Assembly (NCBI GenBank): GCA_010909165.1
Contig: MU008163.1
Span: forward strand, 682,001 to 746,000
Length of the DNA stretch: 64,000 nt
Direction of reading: 5' to 3'
Source: Anthoceros angustus
Taxonomy: Eukaryota > Streptophyta > Anthocerotopsida > Anthocerotales > Anthocerotaceae
The notes beneath the pieces were generated by a model, which did not search any database, was not told the DNA's origin, and saw only the letters and a list, made by a program, of their open reading frames with translations. A program made the position numbers and the translations under genes. Positions 34,111-45,717 of this stretch are shown piece by piece (positions within the stretch are counted from its first letter, which is position 1; the number at the start of each line of letters is the position of its first letter).

Positions 34111-34990
34111 GATCCTACAAACCAACCGCCATCGGCGACCAGCATTTTCTCGGCGATCAAAAGTTATTGTCTACTCGTTTTCTACCCCACTCCTTGGTAC
34201 TGGATCCGGAAATTGGCGATCGATGGATCGGACCTTTTCCGTATTACAGTCATCGGCCCCGCGGCCTATCGCCTCGCCTTCCTCCTTCCTACAAGTGCCA
34301 CAACGTCTTTCACACTTCCCTGCTAAAGCCGTTCCTAGGCCCCTCCTTCCCGACCTCCACCCGTCTTGGACTTGGAAAACCCATGTATGAAGTGGACCGC
34401 ATCCTCAAACACCCATGGCTGTCTTGAATATCTCGTACTCGGGCTATCCTCTATCGAGGCCACACAGGAGCAGCGCGCAACCTTTTCCCATTGTGATGAC
34501 GCCCTTGCCGCCTACCATGCCTCCCGTCGTTTGAGGCCGAAACCACTTCATCCCCGGGTGAGTTGTTAGGCGATATACAGTGTTAGGCAACATACGGACA
34601 CATATGTATACCTTGCCCGATCGATGGATCGGACCTTTTCCGTATTACAGTCATCGGCCCCGCGGCCTATCGCCTCGCCTTCCTCCTTCCTACAAGTGCC
34701 ACAACGTCTTTCACACTTCCCTGCTAAAGCCGTTCCTAGGCCCCTCCTTCCCGACCTCCACCCGTCTTGGACTTCGGAAAACCCATGTATGAAGTGGACG
34801 CATCCTCAAACACCGCACCCAAACTGCCTTGAATATCTCGTACTGGCGGCTATCCTCTATCGAGGCCACCGGGAGCCAGCAACCTTTTCCCATTGTGATG
34901 ACGCCCTTGCCGCCTACCATGCCTCCCGTCGTTTGAGGCGAAACCACTTCATCCCCGGGTGAGTTGTTAGGCGATATACAGTGTTAGGCA
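34110..34990 (+). pseudogene. Chromovirus integrase tail and chromodomain remnant, duplicated
   Basis: The GPF-type segment WIGPFPYYSHRPRG and the SYKCHNVFHTSLLKPFLGPS word are followed by YEVDRILKH and, out of frame, a chromodomain-like LEYLV...TQEQRATFSHCDDALAAYH. The approximately 400-base block is repeated (GATCGATGGATCGGACC at about 34,199 and 34,619). The chromodomain identifies the lineage and in intact elements targets heterochromatin marks. The second copy ends in TGTTAGGCAACATACGGACA, as does the first, which may be the start of a 3' LTR. Confidence 0.7.
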
Positions 34991-35136
34991 ACATACGGAC
35001 ACATATGTATACCTTGCCCGATACGATGTATCAGACGAGCCACCGCCATGGCTGTGGATATAAATGGAGAACTGCGACGAGCAGGCGGTGTGTAAGGCAA
35101 AGTTTTTGGTACTCTTCACCGCCTCGAGCTTAAGAA

Positions 35137-35771
35137 ACCAGCTCTTGGCCGCGGCATCAATGTGTGACGCCGGCCCGAGCCCGTCCGTGGTAAGCGAGGA
35201 CTTGATGATCTTCCGGTGCGTTGTGCATCTCCCGTCCACTTGGTGATGGCATCGGACCCCGGGATGTCGCTCGCGAGGCCGATAGTTGAGTGCGAAGAGG
35301 ATGGGGTGGTGCGACACGAATCTGGTGGCCTCCACCGTGGTCACGCACACCGTGGGATGGCCGAGCAAGTGCGTTCGGAAGTTCTTCCCGTACCTGCACG
35401 CGCGGGCCTGCATAAACCTTTAGATCTATCTACTCCTGTCAAGCTCTTGCAGGTTCTTCCACAGACACAATCAAACAACACAACAGGGTGAACATAAACA
35501 AGACTTACCTGCGGATCTTGGGGAGCATGAAGCGGTCGGGGTCTCCACTGAGCAGCTGGATGCTCTCGCCCACCACCGGTATCTGCCAGAAGCTTCCTGG
35601 TGGGAGCTGGCCGTTGGCTCTCTTCACCACCACGGAGCGGGAGTAGAGGTAGACCACCGCCAAGGCCAGCAGCGACAAACCCAGGATCAAGGCCACCCTG
35701 AGCCCAGGGCTGGACGCCGCATCCAACGCCATCATCCTCACCCAAAGCATCCGGATGTGATCTAGTTGCAA
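35137..35771 (-). pseudogene. Truncated cytochrome P450 (CYP85 clan), exons 1-2
   Basis: Exon 1 runs from ATG at 35,771 to 35,509: an N-terminal hydrophobic helix (LILGLSLLALAVVYLYS), the basic K-R-A-N-G, the proline hinge LPPGSFWQIPVVGESIQLLS, and PKIRR at a GTAAGT donor. Exon 2 starts at 35,393 after a CAG acceptor (YGKNFRTHLLGHPTVCVTT) and reaches AAKSW near 35,137, where homology to the P450 at 40.7 kb stops. Two bases are missing near 35,265, which shifts the frame. Exons 3-9 are absent. The chromovirus 3' end lies immediately beyond, so insertion or a recombination breakpoint removed the rest. Confidence 0.8.
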
Positions 35772-35879
35772 GGCGGAAGGTTGAAAGCCGGACGCGAGGT
35801 GTAGCGAGGTGTAGAGGCGGTGCCGCAGTCAACTACTACAATGGAGCTTCAATGCTTCCCGCTTTGGCTTTAAACAAGG

Positions 35880-37860
35880 TATTCGTTATAAGAGAAAGAG
35901 CATATTGGAATAATCGTAAACAGCATATCAAAGATAATAATTAGTCGAGCATTTCATTTGGGAGAAGGTAAAGGATACATTATGCAGTTACTTTCCATCA
36001 TGACCCTGGTAGACTTCACCCTCTTGTAGGACCAAAGAAGAAAGTTGATCTATATATTTTAATTGAGTAACTATTAATTTGAATATATTTGCAACCTCCA
36101 GATTCTAATACAACCTTTGTGCGAAGATAGTAAGAATGTAAAAAGGGGATCTCATGTCGAAGGCTGTATATGTGTGAAGTTAGTACATTAGGTAAATTAG
36201 GACGATTTATGGGAGGTCCGAAAAGATCAATATCGGACTTATTAATTGAGGTATCTAATTTATTTAAGATTTATCTTCGTGTATATATGACTATATATTA
36301 TCTAATTAATATAAGATTTATTTTTATCTGTATATGCTGGTTTTGAAGGGACTAAATAATAGTGCTGGTTGAGCTGTGAATATCCTTTAATGATTGTCAT
36401 CCTTCATTACATTCAGTGCCTCACAAGGGAAATCATCATGTAAAACAATTAATTATTGAGCGCCATATGGAACTTTATTCCATTTGGGAATAACAAGTAC
36501 TCCAAAGATGGAATATTGGGAATAACAAGTCTCTTTTGCTTGCAACGAGTTTATGAAGTGTGTTTGTTCAATGAATTCATTGTGCCCAAATCATTCATGT
36601 CAGAAACAAACATTATCTCAACTAGTTTGTATATGGATAGTTGTGGTGCAATTTGAGGTGTCCTAATGGCTTAGGCCAAATGGACACACATTTATAAGAA
36701 CGTGGTTATTAAGCATACTGTGCTTGGATCGGTTGTGCTTGGATCGGTACTTAGATAGGGTGCCTAAAGGGAATGGATGCCCTTGGTGCAAGTAGCTTAG
36801 GCATACCATGGTACAAGTTGTTAAGTACCAAGTCCCATGTCGGAAATCCGTCCTTAGTGGACTTAAATAAAATTCTTCTTCTTCTTCTTCTAATGTATTG
36901 GACTGCTATGGTATCTTATCCAGCGGCATCATTTCAAAATCGTCTATAGAGTAAGTAGATTCTTCTTGTATGTACTACTTTGATGTCTTGTTGGGATAAA
37001 TAATCAAGTGGACACTGCTCTCCTTGATTATATCTAGAGCTTTGGCATGAAATTCTTTGTAAGCACATGGGATGCTTTCTTGGTGCTGCTGCCAAAAATT
37101 TGGATATAATATGTAGAATTCTTCACTTCACACTAACATTTTAAATTTTTTTACCCACCATTAAAACTAAATGGACTTGATTTTATGGAGTAATATTGAA
37201 ATATCCACGTCCGGTAGTTCGTAAGGTAGTTGGAATTTTGAGCGATGACACATACAATACTACATTCATTTATTCATTCATTCATTCACCCGAAGTCCAA
37301 TGTCGCGAGCTAAGTTAGATGCCAAGGCACAACACTATACTCATTTGTAGACCAAGCAAGCTAGCCCGCCTTTTTCCTTTGTGGAGATCAGTTTTGCGGC
37401 GTTAGCGCTCTTGCATGCAATGGAAGCTGATCCCCAGGCCCTCGGTGCATCGAATCGCGAACGCTTAAAGAGGTTGTGGTTCAAAAGGCAATCCCAAAAC
37501 CTGGTTAAGTTGTAGAGATACCTCATCAAGCCCCATGAAATTTCCAAGGTGTTCCAAGGAGGTGGTTATGAGAGTGAGGAACCAACTTACAATCAGCCCC
37601 CTCCACAGCGCACACCTCAGTCCAGGGGGGGACAGGGAGCCATACATACACAAACATGGCATCTCACTGTGTGTGCAATTGAATTAGAGGGCACTGAGAG
37701 CGTGCGAATAAAGGCCATTCCGGGTCACGGTACAGCGTGATAGCAGCAGGGAACCGAAATGTGTATGCACTTGGGTGCTGGCCATGGCCCGATACCGTCG
37801 TCTTGTGTATAAATGCTTATGGTACAATCTGAGGTGCCTCGATGCAATGGATCGGCGTGC
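35880..37860 (+). repeat. AT-rich dispersed repeat, copy A
   Basis: About 2 kb is shared in direct orientation with 53,030-54,850 (GAGAAAGAGCATATTGGAAT start, CTTGTGTATAAATGCTT near the end), partly with 52,693-53,025, and in inverted orientation with 55,575-56,225 and 56,694-57,045. No transposase or RT frame is visible. It contains a (TTC)n run near 36,874-36,892 and an ATTC run near 37,262-37,290. Terminal repeats are not recognised, so the class (non-autonomous transposon or segmental duplicate) stays open. Confidence 0.7.
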
Positions 37861-39280
37861 TGTCATGTCTAGGGAGATCGTTTTAAAATCTTCCATGAAG
37901 GCGCAGCCTGCATAGCCTGTCCCAATATGTGTGCGCCGGCTAAAGAAGTCTCAAACAACATAGGTGATGGAAAGAAAATTAGTGGCGCAGTTTATAGAAG
38001 CTATAACATATATTACAAGTTCATTAAGGAGCACAGCAGCAAGCTTGGGTGAAGTCCTGCACTGGGCTTGAGTGCTGATCGTGAAAGACCGCACTTGTCT
38101 TCAGGGCACACAAGGAGAAAGCTTATCTCCGTGTTTGCTTGCATTGATTAACCATTAAAGTGAACATTTTTTTCATCCTCTAGCTTCTTCCAGTGAAACC
38201 TTTGTGTCAAGAGAGCAGGAACTTTTGCCTCATGTACATCGTGCCGACTTCACATTGAAACAAGAGGCTCACACGGCCATCATTCAATTCAAACGATAAA
38301 TTAAGAATTGAAAATTTGGATGAAATCTTCGAGAACAAACTTTTACTTGACCTCCAAGCAAGATTGTCATCGGATTCAGAACTGCAGATCTACGCTCCAG
38401 TGGCAAAAAGATTGCTTCAAAAGTATATTGTGCTATGTTTCTTATTTTGCTGTACACAATGTGAAGAAGCTTGTAGTCTTCTCTCCTGCCTGGCTTATCA
38501 CCCTTGAGCTTTCTGTGCTGGTACTGCTTGACTGACCATTGACCCCATCACGCCATCTGTATGCTGTATGAATTGCTACCGAACTTGAGTACATCCCTCT
38601 TGGCTGAAGGTCGTGTTGCACATCCAGTGTGTGAGTTTTGTAAGCTGCTTGAGCCTCGAAGGCCTGCCCACAGCTGTGCTCATTGTGAGCCCCTCTCCTC
38701 ATACATGTGATAAGCCATTCTTCCCTGGTAAATCATCGAAGTCACAGAATCGTCAGAAGTCGTCCCATGATACTTTCACCCTACTTTTATCTTGCAAGAA
38801 ACCCTGAGTTAACACTGACGGACTTCTCTACTTCCAAAACCTGAAAAGCAAACAATATGGTGAACTTGCTTGCTAAGAGCTCATGTGGAGAGCAACTTTA
38901 GAGTAACTACCCTTGTGACACGTGCAAATCGGGTGGTGACTTGTGTGACTGGGTGGCAGTGCAGATGGCTGAAGCGCACTGGTCAACATGTAAGCACTTG
39001 GAAGATGGTGCAACAGCAGAGGAATGACGACCTATGTACACGCGTTCCTGTTCTGCTTAACCACACCCATAGTTTGGACGTGTAGGTCACGTCTTCCCAC
39101 ACACATACGGGTCTCGAGCTGGAGTCTCGAAACCGCCAGTGCTGCTGCTATGCAAGCCCCCGGCACCCTGAGCCCGTCGCCATTGCGCGCCCAAGCCGTC
39201 GCCATCTCACAGCTTCTCCATCCGCACCGCTCAACTGCCCGAAGACTCCCGGGAGTCAGCCACCGTCCATTGACTGACTG
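37861..39280. other. Intergenic stretch, no gene recognised
   Basis: Short open frames exist on both strands (for example 38,308-38,535 +), but none shows a domain or similarity within the window. The part 38,980-39,085 recurs, diverged, at 52,302-52,430, so it was duplicated together with neighbouring sequence. The distal part probably includes the upstream region of the thaumatin-like gene. Confidence 0.5.
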
Positions 39281-39286
39281 ACTGCC

Positions 39287-39296
39287 GCCTATAATA
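39287..39296 (+). promoter_or_regulatory. Candidate TATA box of thaumatin-like gene A
   Basis: CCTATAATAG lies about 120 bases upstream of the start codon at 39,413, preceded by a GACTGACTGACTG run and followed by a CT-rich leader. Distance and strand fit a plant core promoter; no other TATA-like word lies between it and the ATG. Confidence 0.5.
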
Positions 39297-39412
39297 GCAT
39301 CGCCGCAGAAGCATAACCTCGACCCCATCTTGTCTCCTGTCAACTCCACCAGCCCTCCGGACTCTCCCTTCATCGCAGCGCAGACCTCTCAGAAATCGGC
39401 TCTCGGTGCGAG

Positions 39413-40225
39413 ATGGCCCCCTACAATGCATCGTCGGTTATTGCAATGGTCGCAGGCCTGGTGGCAGCCAGCTTCCTCCTGGTCGCCGTGCACGGTATGT
39501 AAATCCCCCACCTCGAGATCCCCTGCATTTGATTCAATAAATATTGCAACCATCGGACAGCAAGAACCTTGCTCTTGCAAGAAGATCTCCAACACATGCG
39601 TTGTGACATATTCTGACAAATTTCTTTCCTTGATGTCATCTCTGTCTCAGGCTGCACTGTGACAATCCAGAACCGCTGTTCCTACGCGGTCACAAGTTGC
39701 GCGCAGTCCCAATCCAGCCCCATCGCGCAGTACCAGCTGAGCGCCGGACAATCCCAGACGCTGGACTTCGGATCAGGATGCAGCTGGCCGTCGGCTGCAG
39801 TATGGGCGTCCGTGACAGGGCAGTGCGTGGCTGCTGGAGGGAACCCAAGCGCTGCTAGCGACAGGAACCGGGCCAATCTTGCGGAATTCAACATCGCCAG
39901 CCCCACCGACTACTACGATCTCAGCAACGTGAACGCCTACACCATCGGGCTCAAGATCGAGCCTGTGGGCAGCAGCTGTGGTGCGCCCTCCTGCACCATA
40001 TCCGACATCCGCTCCTTCTGCACCGCCAACAACCAGCTGCAAACTCTGCCCTCGGGCGCGCTCACCTGCATCAACACCGACGGCGCAGCAGGCCTGGGCC
40101 CCACGGACGGCACCCGAGAGTTCAAGGCTGCCTGTCCCTCTGCCTACAGCTACAACTACGACGACGCCACTTCCACCTTCGCTTGTGCCCATGGCACCAA
40201 CTACAACGTCATCTTCTGCCCATAA
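39413..40225 (+). CDS. Secreted thaumatin-like protein A (PR-5 family), two exons
   Basis: Exons are 39,413-39,494 and 39,651-40,225; the intron starts GTATGT and ends CTCAG, and splitting a Gly codon gives a 218-residue protein. Residues 1-28 form a signal peptide (hydrophobic MVAGLVAASFLLVAV). The mature part opens like PR-5 proteins (VTIQNRCSYAV) and keeps the ANLAEFNI and DYYDLSNVNAY region that lines the acidic cleft, with a C-terminal YNVIFCP. It has 12 cysteines, not the usual 16, and lacks the classic G-x-x-x-C-x-T-G-D-C signature. PR-5 proteins act in the apoplast, often against fungi; that role is family knowledge, not shown here. A paralogue lies inverted 8.4 kb away. The frame is intact, unlike most of the window. 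Confidence 0.88.
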
Positions 40226-40262
40226 AGCCATTTCTTCCGTACCCTGCCCTGCCCTTGCTTTG

Positions 40263-40455
40263 AATAGAATTCTTCTTCTTCATCTATGACACAAGAGAGC
40301 ATCCGCATCCCGAGATACTTTCTCGTCTTCTGCCACTTCTTCCATGCCATGCCGATGAAGAATGGCAATAGAACAGAATAGAGTTCTTTATAATAGAATT
40401 CTTTTCCTCATCGAGAAAGACAAAGAGTGTATCCGCATCCAGATCCGAGATACTT
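40263..40455 (+). repeat. Two direct repeats downstream of thaumatin-like gene A
   Basis: A roughly 60-base segment, AATAGAATTCTT through CATCC...GAGATACTTT, occurs at about 40,264-40,322 and 40,393-40,453 (period about 130). The second copy leads into the region duplicated at 50,434. It lies between the thaumatin stop and the P450 start. Confidence 0.6.
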
Positions 40456-40718
40456 TTATTTTTTATCTTTATAAAAGGGAAGGCCTCACTATTATTTTCT
40501 AGATATGAGGGGAAGTTCCTTTTCTTGTTTGTACTCGTCTTCCACATACATAAAAGGACATTATAAACGAAAGGGTTGAAGTGCCTTTCGGGTTCCCGCG
40601 CTTCCACACCTCGAAAGACAGGGGCAGCGCATTCCCGCGATTCCACACCTCTTCACTTCGTCTGGCTGTGTACCAGCCTCCTTTAGGCTTGCAGCTCGAT
40701 CGGACCCGGGTGCTTTGG

Positions 40719-43280
40719 ATGAGCATGATGGGGTTGGATTCCTTGCAGCTCCTTGGGATCGGGAAGGCTTGGATGGAGACGATGGCGTTGGATGTCAATG
40801 TGGCGGCCAGCACCGATTTCTGGGTCGGCATGGCCCTGGGGCATATGCCGCTGTTGGCCGTGGTGATGGTGTACCTCTACTCCCGCTCCTGGTGGTGAAG
40901 AGAGCCAACGGCCAGGTCCCGCCAGGAAGCTTCTGGCAGATACCGGTGGTGGGTGAGAGCATCCAGCTGCTCAGCGGGAACCCCGACCGCTTCATGCTTC
41001 CCAAGATCCGCAAGTAAGTCGTGTAGGTTTATGCATCCTCATCTTGTGTTTTGGATGCTGTAGGAGAACAGCTGCTGCGAAGGGATAGATCTGTAGGTTT
41101 TGCGGGCCCGCGCGTGCAGGTACAGGAAGAACTTCCGAACGCACTTGCTCAGCCATCCCACGGTGTGCGTGACCACGGTGGAGGCCACCAGATTCGTGTT
41201 GCAGCACCCCAGCCTCTTCGCACCAACTACCAGGCCTCGCAGAACGACATCCTGGGTCCAGATGCCATCAGTCAAGTGGACGGGGAGATGCACACCGTGT
41301 ACCGGAAGATCATCAAGTCCTCGCTTACCACGGACGGGCTCAGGACGCTGGCGTCACACATTGACGCGGCGGCCAAGAGCTGGGTTGCTGCCATGGCCGA
41401 CAAGGATCACATGGAATCTGTGAGGGCGCTTAAGGATGTAGGTGGCTTGAATAGATGTAGTGATCAGCTGATAGCCTGTGTCAAAGCTCGTCTTTTCTGT
41501 GATGGGCTACCTCTTATCTGAAGTCCGTGTGTGCCTGTGTGGATGGTATGTGCGACTCATGTGCAGTTTACGTTCTGCGTGGCGATGCGTCTCATGTGCG
41601 ACGACTGGGAACCGTCTATCGAGCTGGATCGGTTTCGGCAGGACGTTGGTACCGTGGAGCATGGCCTCTTGGTGGTCCCACTCAGGGTTCCCGGAAGTGC
41701 GTGGAGTAAGGCTGTGGAGGTATGGTGGAAGGGTTTGAATCTTGAGAGCCGGGTCCTTGACTGCACAAAGCGTACCATAGATGTACTGATGTATGGGGTG
41801 ATGAACATTCTGATTTTCTTGGCCGTAGGGATCTGGAAGAGCCTTCAAGTTCTTGCAGCATCTTATGGACAAGAGACGAAAAGGGCCGACTGCAACATGA
41901 CGATATGCTTCAGCAGTTCTTGTCTTGGGAGAGTGATGACGGAGAGAAGCTGAGTGACGCGCAGATCAGATCCAACATGCTTACTGTCCTCTTTGCAGCT
42001 CATGATACCACAACGTGTGCCCTGATGTGGGTTCTGTACAACATGTGCCAGTATCCAGAGCTCGCAAAGCGAGTCCGAGTAAGTCAGATCGTGCTCACTA
42101 ATTTTCCGAGACTTCGTGATGTTTGTGATGTGCTCTGCATCCTTGCCTTGTAGATGTAAGGTTTATGGTTGTTTGAATTTGTGGTGCGTGCAGGATGAGC
42201 ATGAGGAGTTTGCAAGGACAACCCTCCAGACGCCGCTATCAAATGGGAGGAAATGACCAGGGCACTGACTTACACTACTCGAGTACGTCTAATTCCAGTT
42301 AGCCCCACTCTGTGCCTTCTTCTTCACAGCGTTTGCAAGTGAAATCTTCAGCCGCACTGTTGAGACCTCCGGTGAACTTTCAAGTTCCTTCGTGCTCACG
42401 TTTGTGTGGTATGTGCTCCTGAATTCGACATGCTGCCAGTTTTGCAAGAGACAATGAGACTGGTTAACATTGCGGGTTTCAGCCCTCGCAAAGCAAAAGA
42501 GGATGTGGTGTTGGATGGTAAGCACTTCTGGAAAGACTTCTCTTAGATATCGTGCTGTACATGATAATGTTTTCATGTTGTCACCTAAGAGCCCTCCTGA
42601 CCTCGTCCGCATATATCTGCATCGTCATGATGACAAGTTGGGTTTTTCTCTTTCAGGCATGCTGATTCCAAAAGGCTGGCAGGTGCTTACATGGTACCGC
42701 TATTTCCATCTGGACTCAGAGGTGTACCCTGATCCGCTAAGATTTGATCCTGATCGATTTCAGGTAACAAACGTTTACCAAAGTTCTCGGATTGTAGCAT
42801 GGGCTTCATTTGTGATTGAAGGCAAGATCACTTACTCGATGGGCACAACTTACATGCAAAGAGTGGTTGCTGCTGTCCGGAGTGATCATCTGTTCTGGTG
42901 GGTAGGTTCCCTTCGGCAGTTCGTGTCTTGGCCACTGACTAGACCTTTGGAATGTTCACCAGGCGAAGCCCAAGTTCAATACCTTCACACCTTTTGGTAA
43001 CGGAGACCGAATCTGTGTTGGAAAAGATCTGGCGAGACAGCAGATTCTCATTTTTCTGCATCGTTTTCTACAAGTGTTTGAGTAAGACACACTGCATCCC
43101 GTAGCAGCCATCGAGCTTGAAATCACCTTCAAGAGTACTCACGGCTCCTGGATGTTGTGTGCACTCATCTGAGTTCGAGCCTGCAGGGTAGTTCCTTTCC
43201 CGAAGCAGCATGTCTGGCCCATTCCCTACCCGGCAGACGGTTTTCCGCTGACGCTGCGGAAGAAGGAGAATTCAAACTAG
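40719..43280 (+). pseudogene. Cytochrome P450 of the CYP85 clan, nine exons, frameshifted
   Basis: Exons inferred from GT-AG borders: 40,719-41,013; 41,120-41,437; 41,567-41,704; 41,859-42,078; 42,194-42,282; 42,440-42,517; 42,657-42,763; 42,963-43,081; 43,187-43,280, about 1458 coding bases, a normal P450 length. Motifs in order: N-terminal membrane helix, hinge VPPGSFWQIPVVGE, oxygen-binding I-helix AAHDTTT (exon 4), K-helix ETMR (exon 6), YPDPLRFDPDRF (exon 7), haem loop FGNGDRICVGKDLA with the Cys ligand (exon 8), stop TAG. ER-bound monooxygenases of this clan act on isoprenoids such as sterols, abscisic acid or triterpenes; the substrate cannot be told. A base is missing near 40,890 (against the inverted copy), near 41,213 and near 42,212. 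All catalytic motifs are intact, so it may be a real gene with consensus errors. Confidence 0.85.
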
Positions 43281-44584
43281 AGCAATGAGTTGCTGATCAA
43301 CTGTCAGACCAATGAAGAACATACGGTCCTGGCTGAAGGCAGTGAAGGAGGCTTTCCTTCGCGGCTTTGTGCGCGAGACCGAACTCCCCATAATCTTATT
43401 CGTGAGCCAACATGTGAAACATTGCTTGTCGAGAAGTGCATGACTTGTTCTAAACGTAACGACTAGCTTTCCTAGATCTGAAAGAGAATTTTTAATTACT
43501 ACGCTGGTTTACTATAGGGAATCCAACAAACTCGTGGCTGCAGACACCATAACTTGATGCCCTTGTTCTCGGAAGGTAGCGTTCGGCATGAGCCATGGCG
43601 CCGGTACCCATGACCATCTTCTGATGGGTCGCGAAGCTTTGTCCTTGCATAACACCATAGACACCAAAGGAGGGATACCTGCATGTCCTACATGTCCTGA
43701 CTATCCTGGCATCAGGCCTAGCAGATCAAATTACCCCGTCTGTTCTGTTTGACCAAGTCCATCAAAAGACTCTTTGAGCATCTTCCAAGCTGCCCTACTT
43801 TGCATACCATTTTATTGCACTGCAGGCTACAAACTTATCACCTTCATGTCCGTGTCCAGCATTATTTTGCACATGAAGCTGCTTCCCCGTCCCAAAGCTG
43901 TGCTGCCTGTAGATGTGTTGAGGCCTGTAGATAGACCAACTAGGAGCGGGTGCAGAGAGAGGTCGAAGAGCTGAAGCTGCGATCGCGCACATGAAGGCGA
44001 GCGGCTCATAGGCGAGGGGTTTAGTTCTCTGTCCCCCTCAACTGGATAATCCAAGTGTCTGCCAGAATTTCTTGGCCAGCAGGGGTTAGGTGGCCCTCAG
44101 GTAGGGTTCCTCAACCCGGGTCTTGAGGTCTTATAAAGATAACGAGTCCTGCAGCATGGTATCGGGCTCATGCTGGATGAGTCGAAGCACATCAGCGACA
44201 GTCTGGCCTCGGCCACACTCAATATCATAACCCACCGCTCCCTTCGCTCAGTGACCCGCACAATATTGCTGTTGCCGAACAAGTTGTGCGTGTTCCCGAG
44301 GAATAGGAATCTCCTGATGGCCACCTGCACGGATCATGCCCATGTAGTAGAACTTGCCAGGCTGCAAGGCCTGCACCTCAGGTAGTGGTTCGGGTTGCCA
44401 TACACGTCCTTGCACATCTTGCCATGATTAGGGTCATTCAAATGAACAAAGTCGTTGCATAAATATATGAATGTGCAAATAAACTTTCTCAAACATATGG
44501 GCATCCAATGAATGTTCGATTCATTTTCAATGACCATGAAATGGACACGGCCGCTTCATAGTGTGCGCCCGGATGCGCGAGACT
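43281..44584. other. Intergenic stretch downstream of P450, nothing recognised
   Basis: The region holds the P450 3' flank and short open frames under 80 codons on both strands. A minus-strand frame at 44,097-44,330 and a plus-strand frame at 44,170-44,385 overlap each other; neither shows a known domain. Confidence 0.45.
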
Positions 44585-45330
44585 CGATCACGAAGGTCGT
44601 GGATTCGGATCCTGATCCGGAGGAGGATCCATATCCTGCATTGCAGCTCCAGGTGCAGTAGGAACAGGCCGAGCCGGCTTCTTCCGCTTGGACCTTGACC
44701 TGAATGCGGGTGGAAACAGGTGGAGTGGAGGAGGAGCTGGGCCAGACATGTGAGATGAACGTAGTCTAGGATACGGCTGCTACTGCTGCAATCCACCGAC
44801 AGTGCTTGCTTGGGTCCAAGGTCGAGGAACTAGTACGCTGGGTCTGGCTGGAATGCTTGTCGAGCAGCTGGTGTGTGAGGTTCCGGCTCCTGCTCCTGCT
44901 TGGAACATGCCAACCAATCCCTAGGCACCACAGCCAGCGGTAGCACCAGCGGCATGAGCAGCCACCTGCAAACGTACCGGCGGGACATGGAGGTCCTTTT
45001 CTAGATCCTCAAACAGCAGCCCCTGGACAAACATCCACACAGACCCAACATACCAATTCCTCGACCTTGGGCCAGGACTCTTGGTGGATTGCAGCAGGAG
45101 CATCAGCCGGGTCCGACACCAGGTTTACCTCACATCATGCTTCATCTCACATCATGCTTCAAGCAAATGTCCCAGCTCCTCCTCCACTCCAATTGTTCCC
45201 ACCCGCACTCAATATCCAACCGCAAGAAACCGCCTCGGCCTGGTCCTGTTGCACCTGAAGTTGCAATGCAGGATATGGGTCCTCCTCTGGATCAGGATCC
45301 GAATACACAGCCTCGTGATCGCCTCCACTC
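44585..45330. repeat. Imperfect long inverted repeat
   Basis: The left arm (about 44,585-44,825: GGATCCATATCCTGCATTGC, then GGTGGATTGCAGC-type sequence in complement) is the reverse complement of the right arm (about 45,058-45,330: GCAATGCAGGATATGGGTCC). The arms are about 240-270 bases with mismatches and indels, and the spacer is about 230 bases. In the right arm one frame is Pro/Gln-rich, suggesting the arms derive from a coding sequence. A foldback transposon or inverted gene-fragment duplication would look like this. Confidence 0.65.
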
Positions 45331-45717
45331 CAGTTCTGACGCAGACAATCAAGCAAAGTATCTGAAGCTCCAAGCAAAAGGATGCAGGGGGAGTTGCCCG
45401 GAGGAACCTGCTCCGTTCCCAAACCTGCTCCTCCTCCGATCCCATGCCTTCAGATAGAGCTTCCGCCACCTCCCAGGCCAGTTGTTCCCATGGCATTAGC
45501 TGCTGATGCTCATACCCATCCTGATGCGGAATAACCGGAAGCAGTGCAGCAACTCTATGCCATGGACTACTTCACACCCCTCAGTTGCTGCACTTACTCA
45601 GACCAAGTACATCAAACCACTAGAGGCTGCATTGGAACTTGGTCCTCCCCATCCTCGCTTGCAGGTTGCATCCTGGACCCTCACCACGCTGAGCCCCAGG
45701 CCCCTCACCACCCAATC

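Noticed and set aside
35137-35771. Functional P450 gene on the minus strand
   Set aside because: Only exons 1-2 are present, exon 2 has a two-base loss, and the haem-binding region is missing.
36456-36656. Short open frame in the AT-rich repeat (seen also at 53.6, 55.8 and 56.7 kb)
   Set aside because: It is present because the repeat is duplicated; length and content vary between copies and no family is recognised.
45067-45457. Proline-rich protein gene on the + strand
   Set aside because: The frame lies in one arm of an inverted repeat, differs between arms by indels, and shows no splice or start context.
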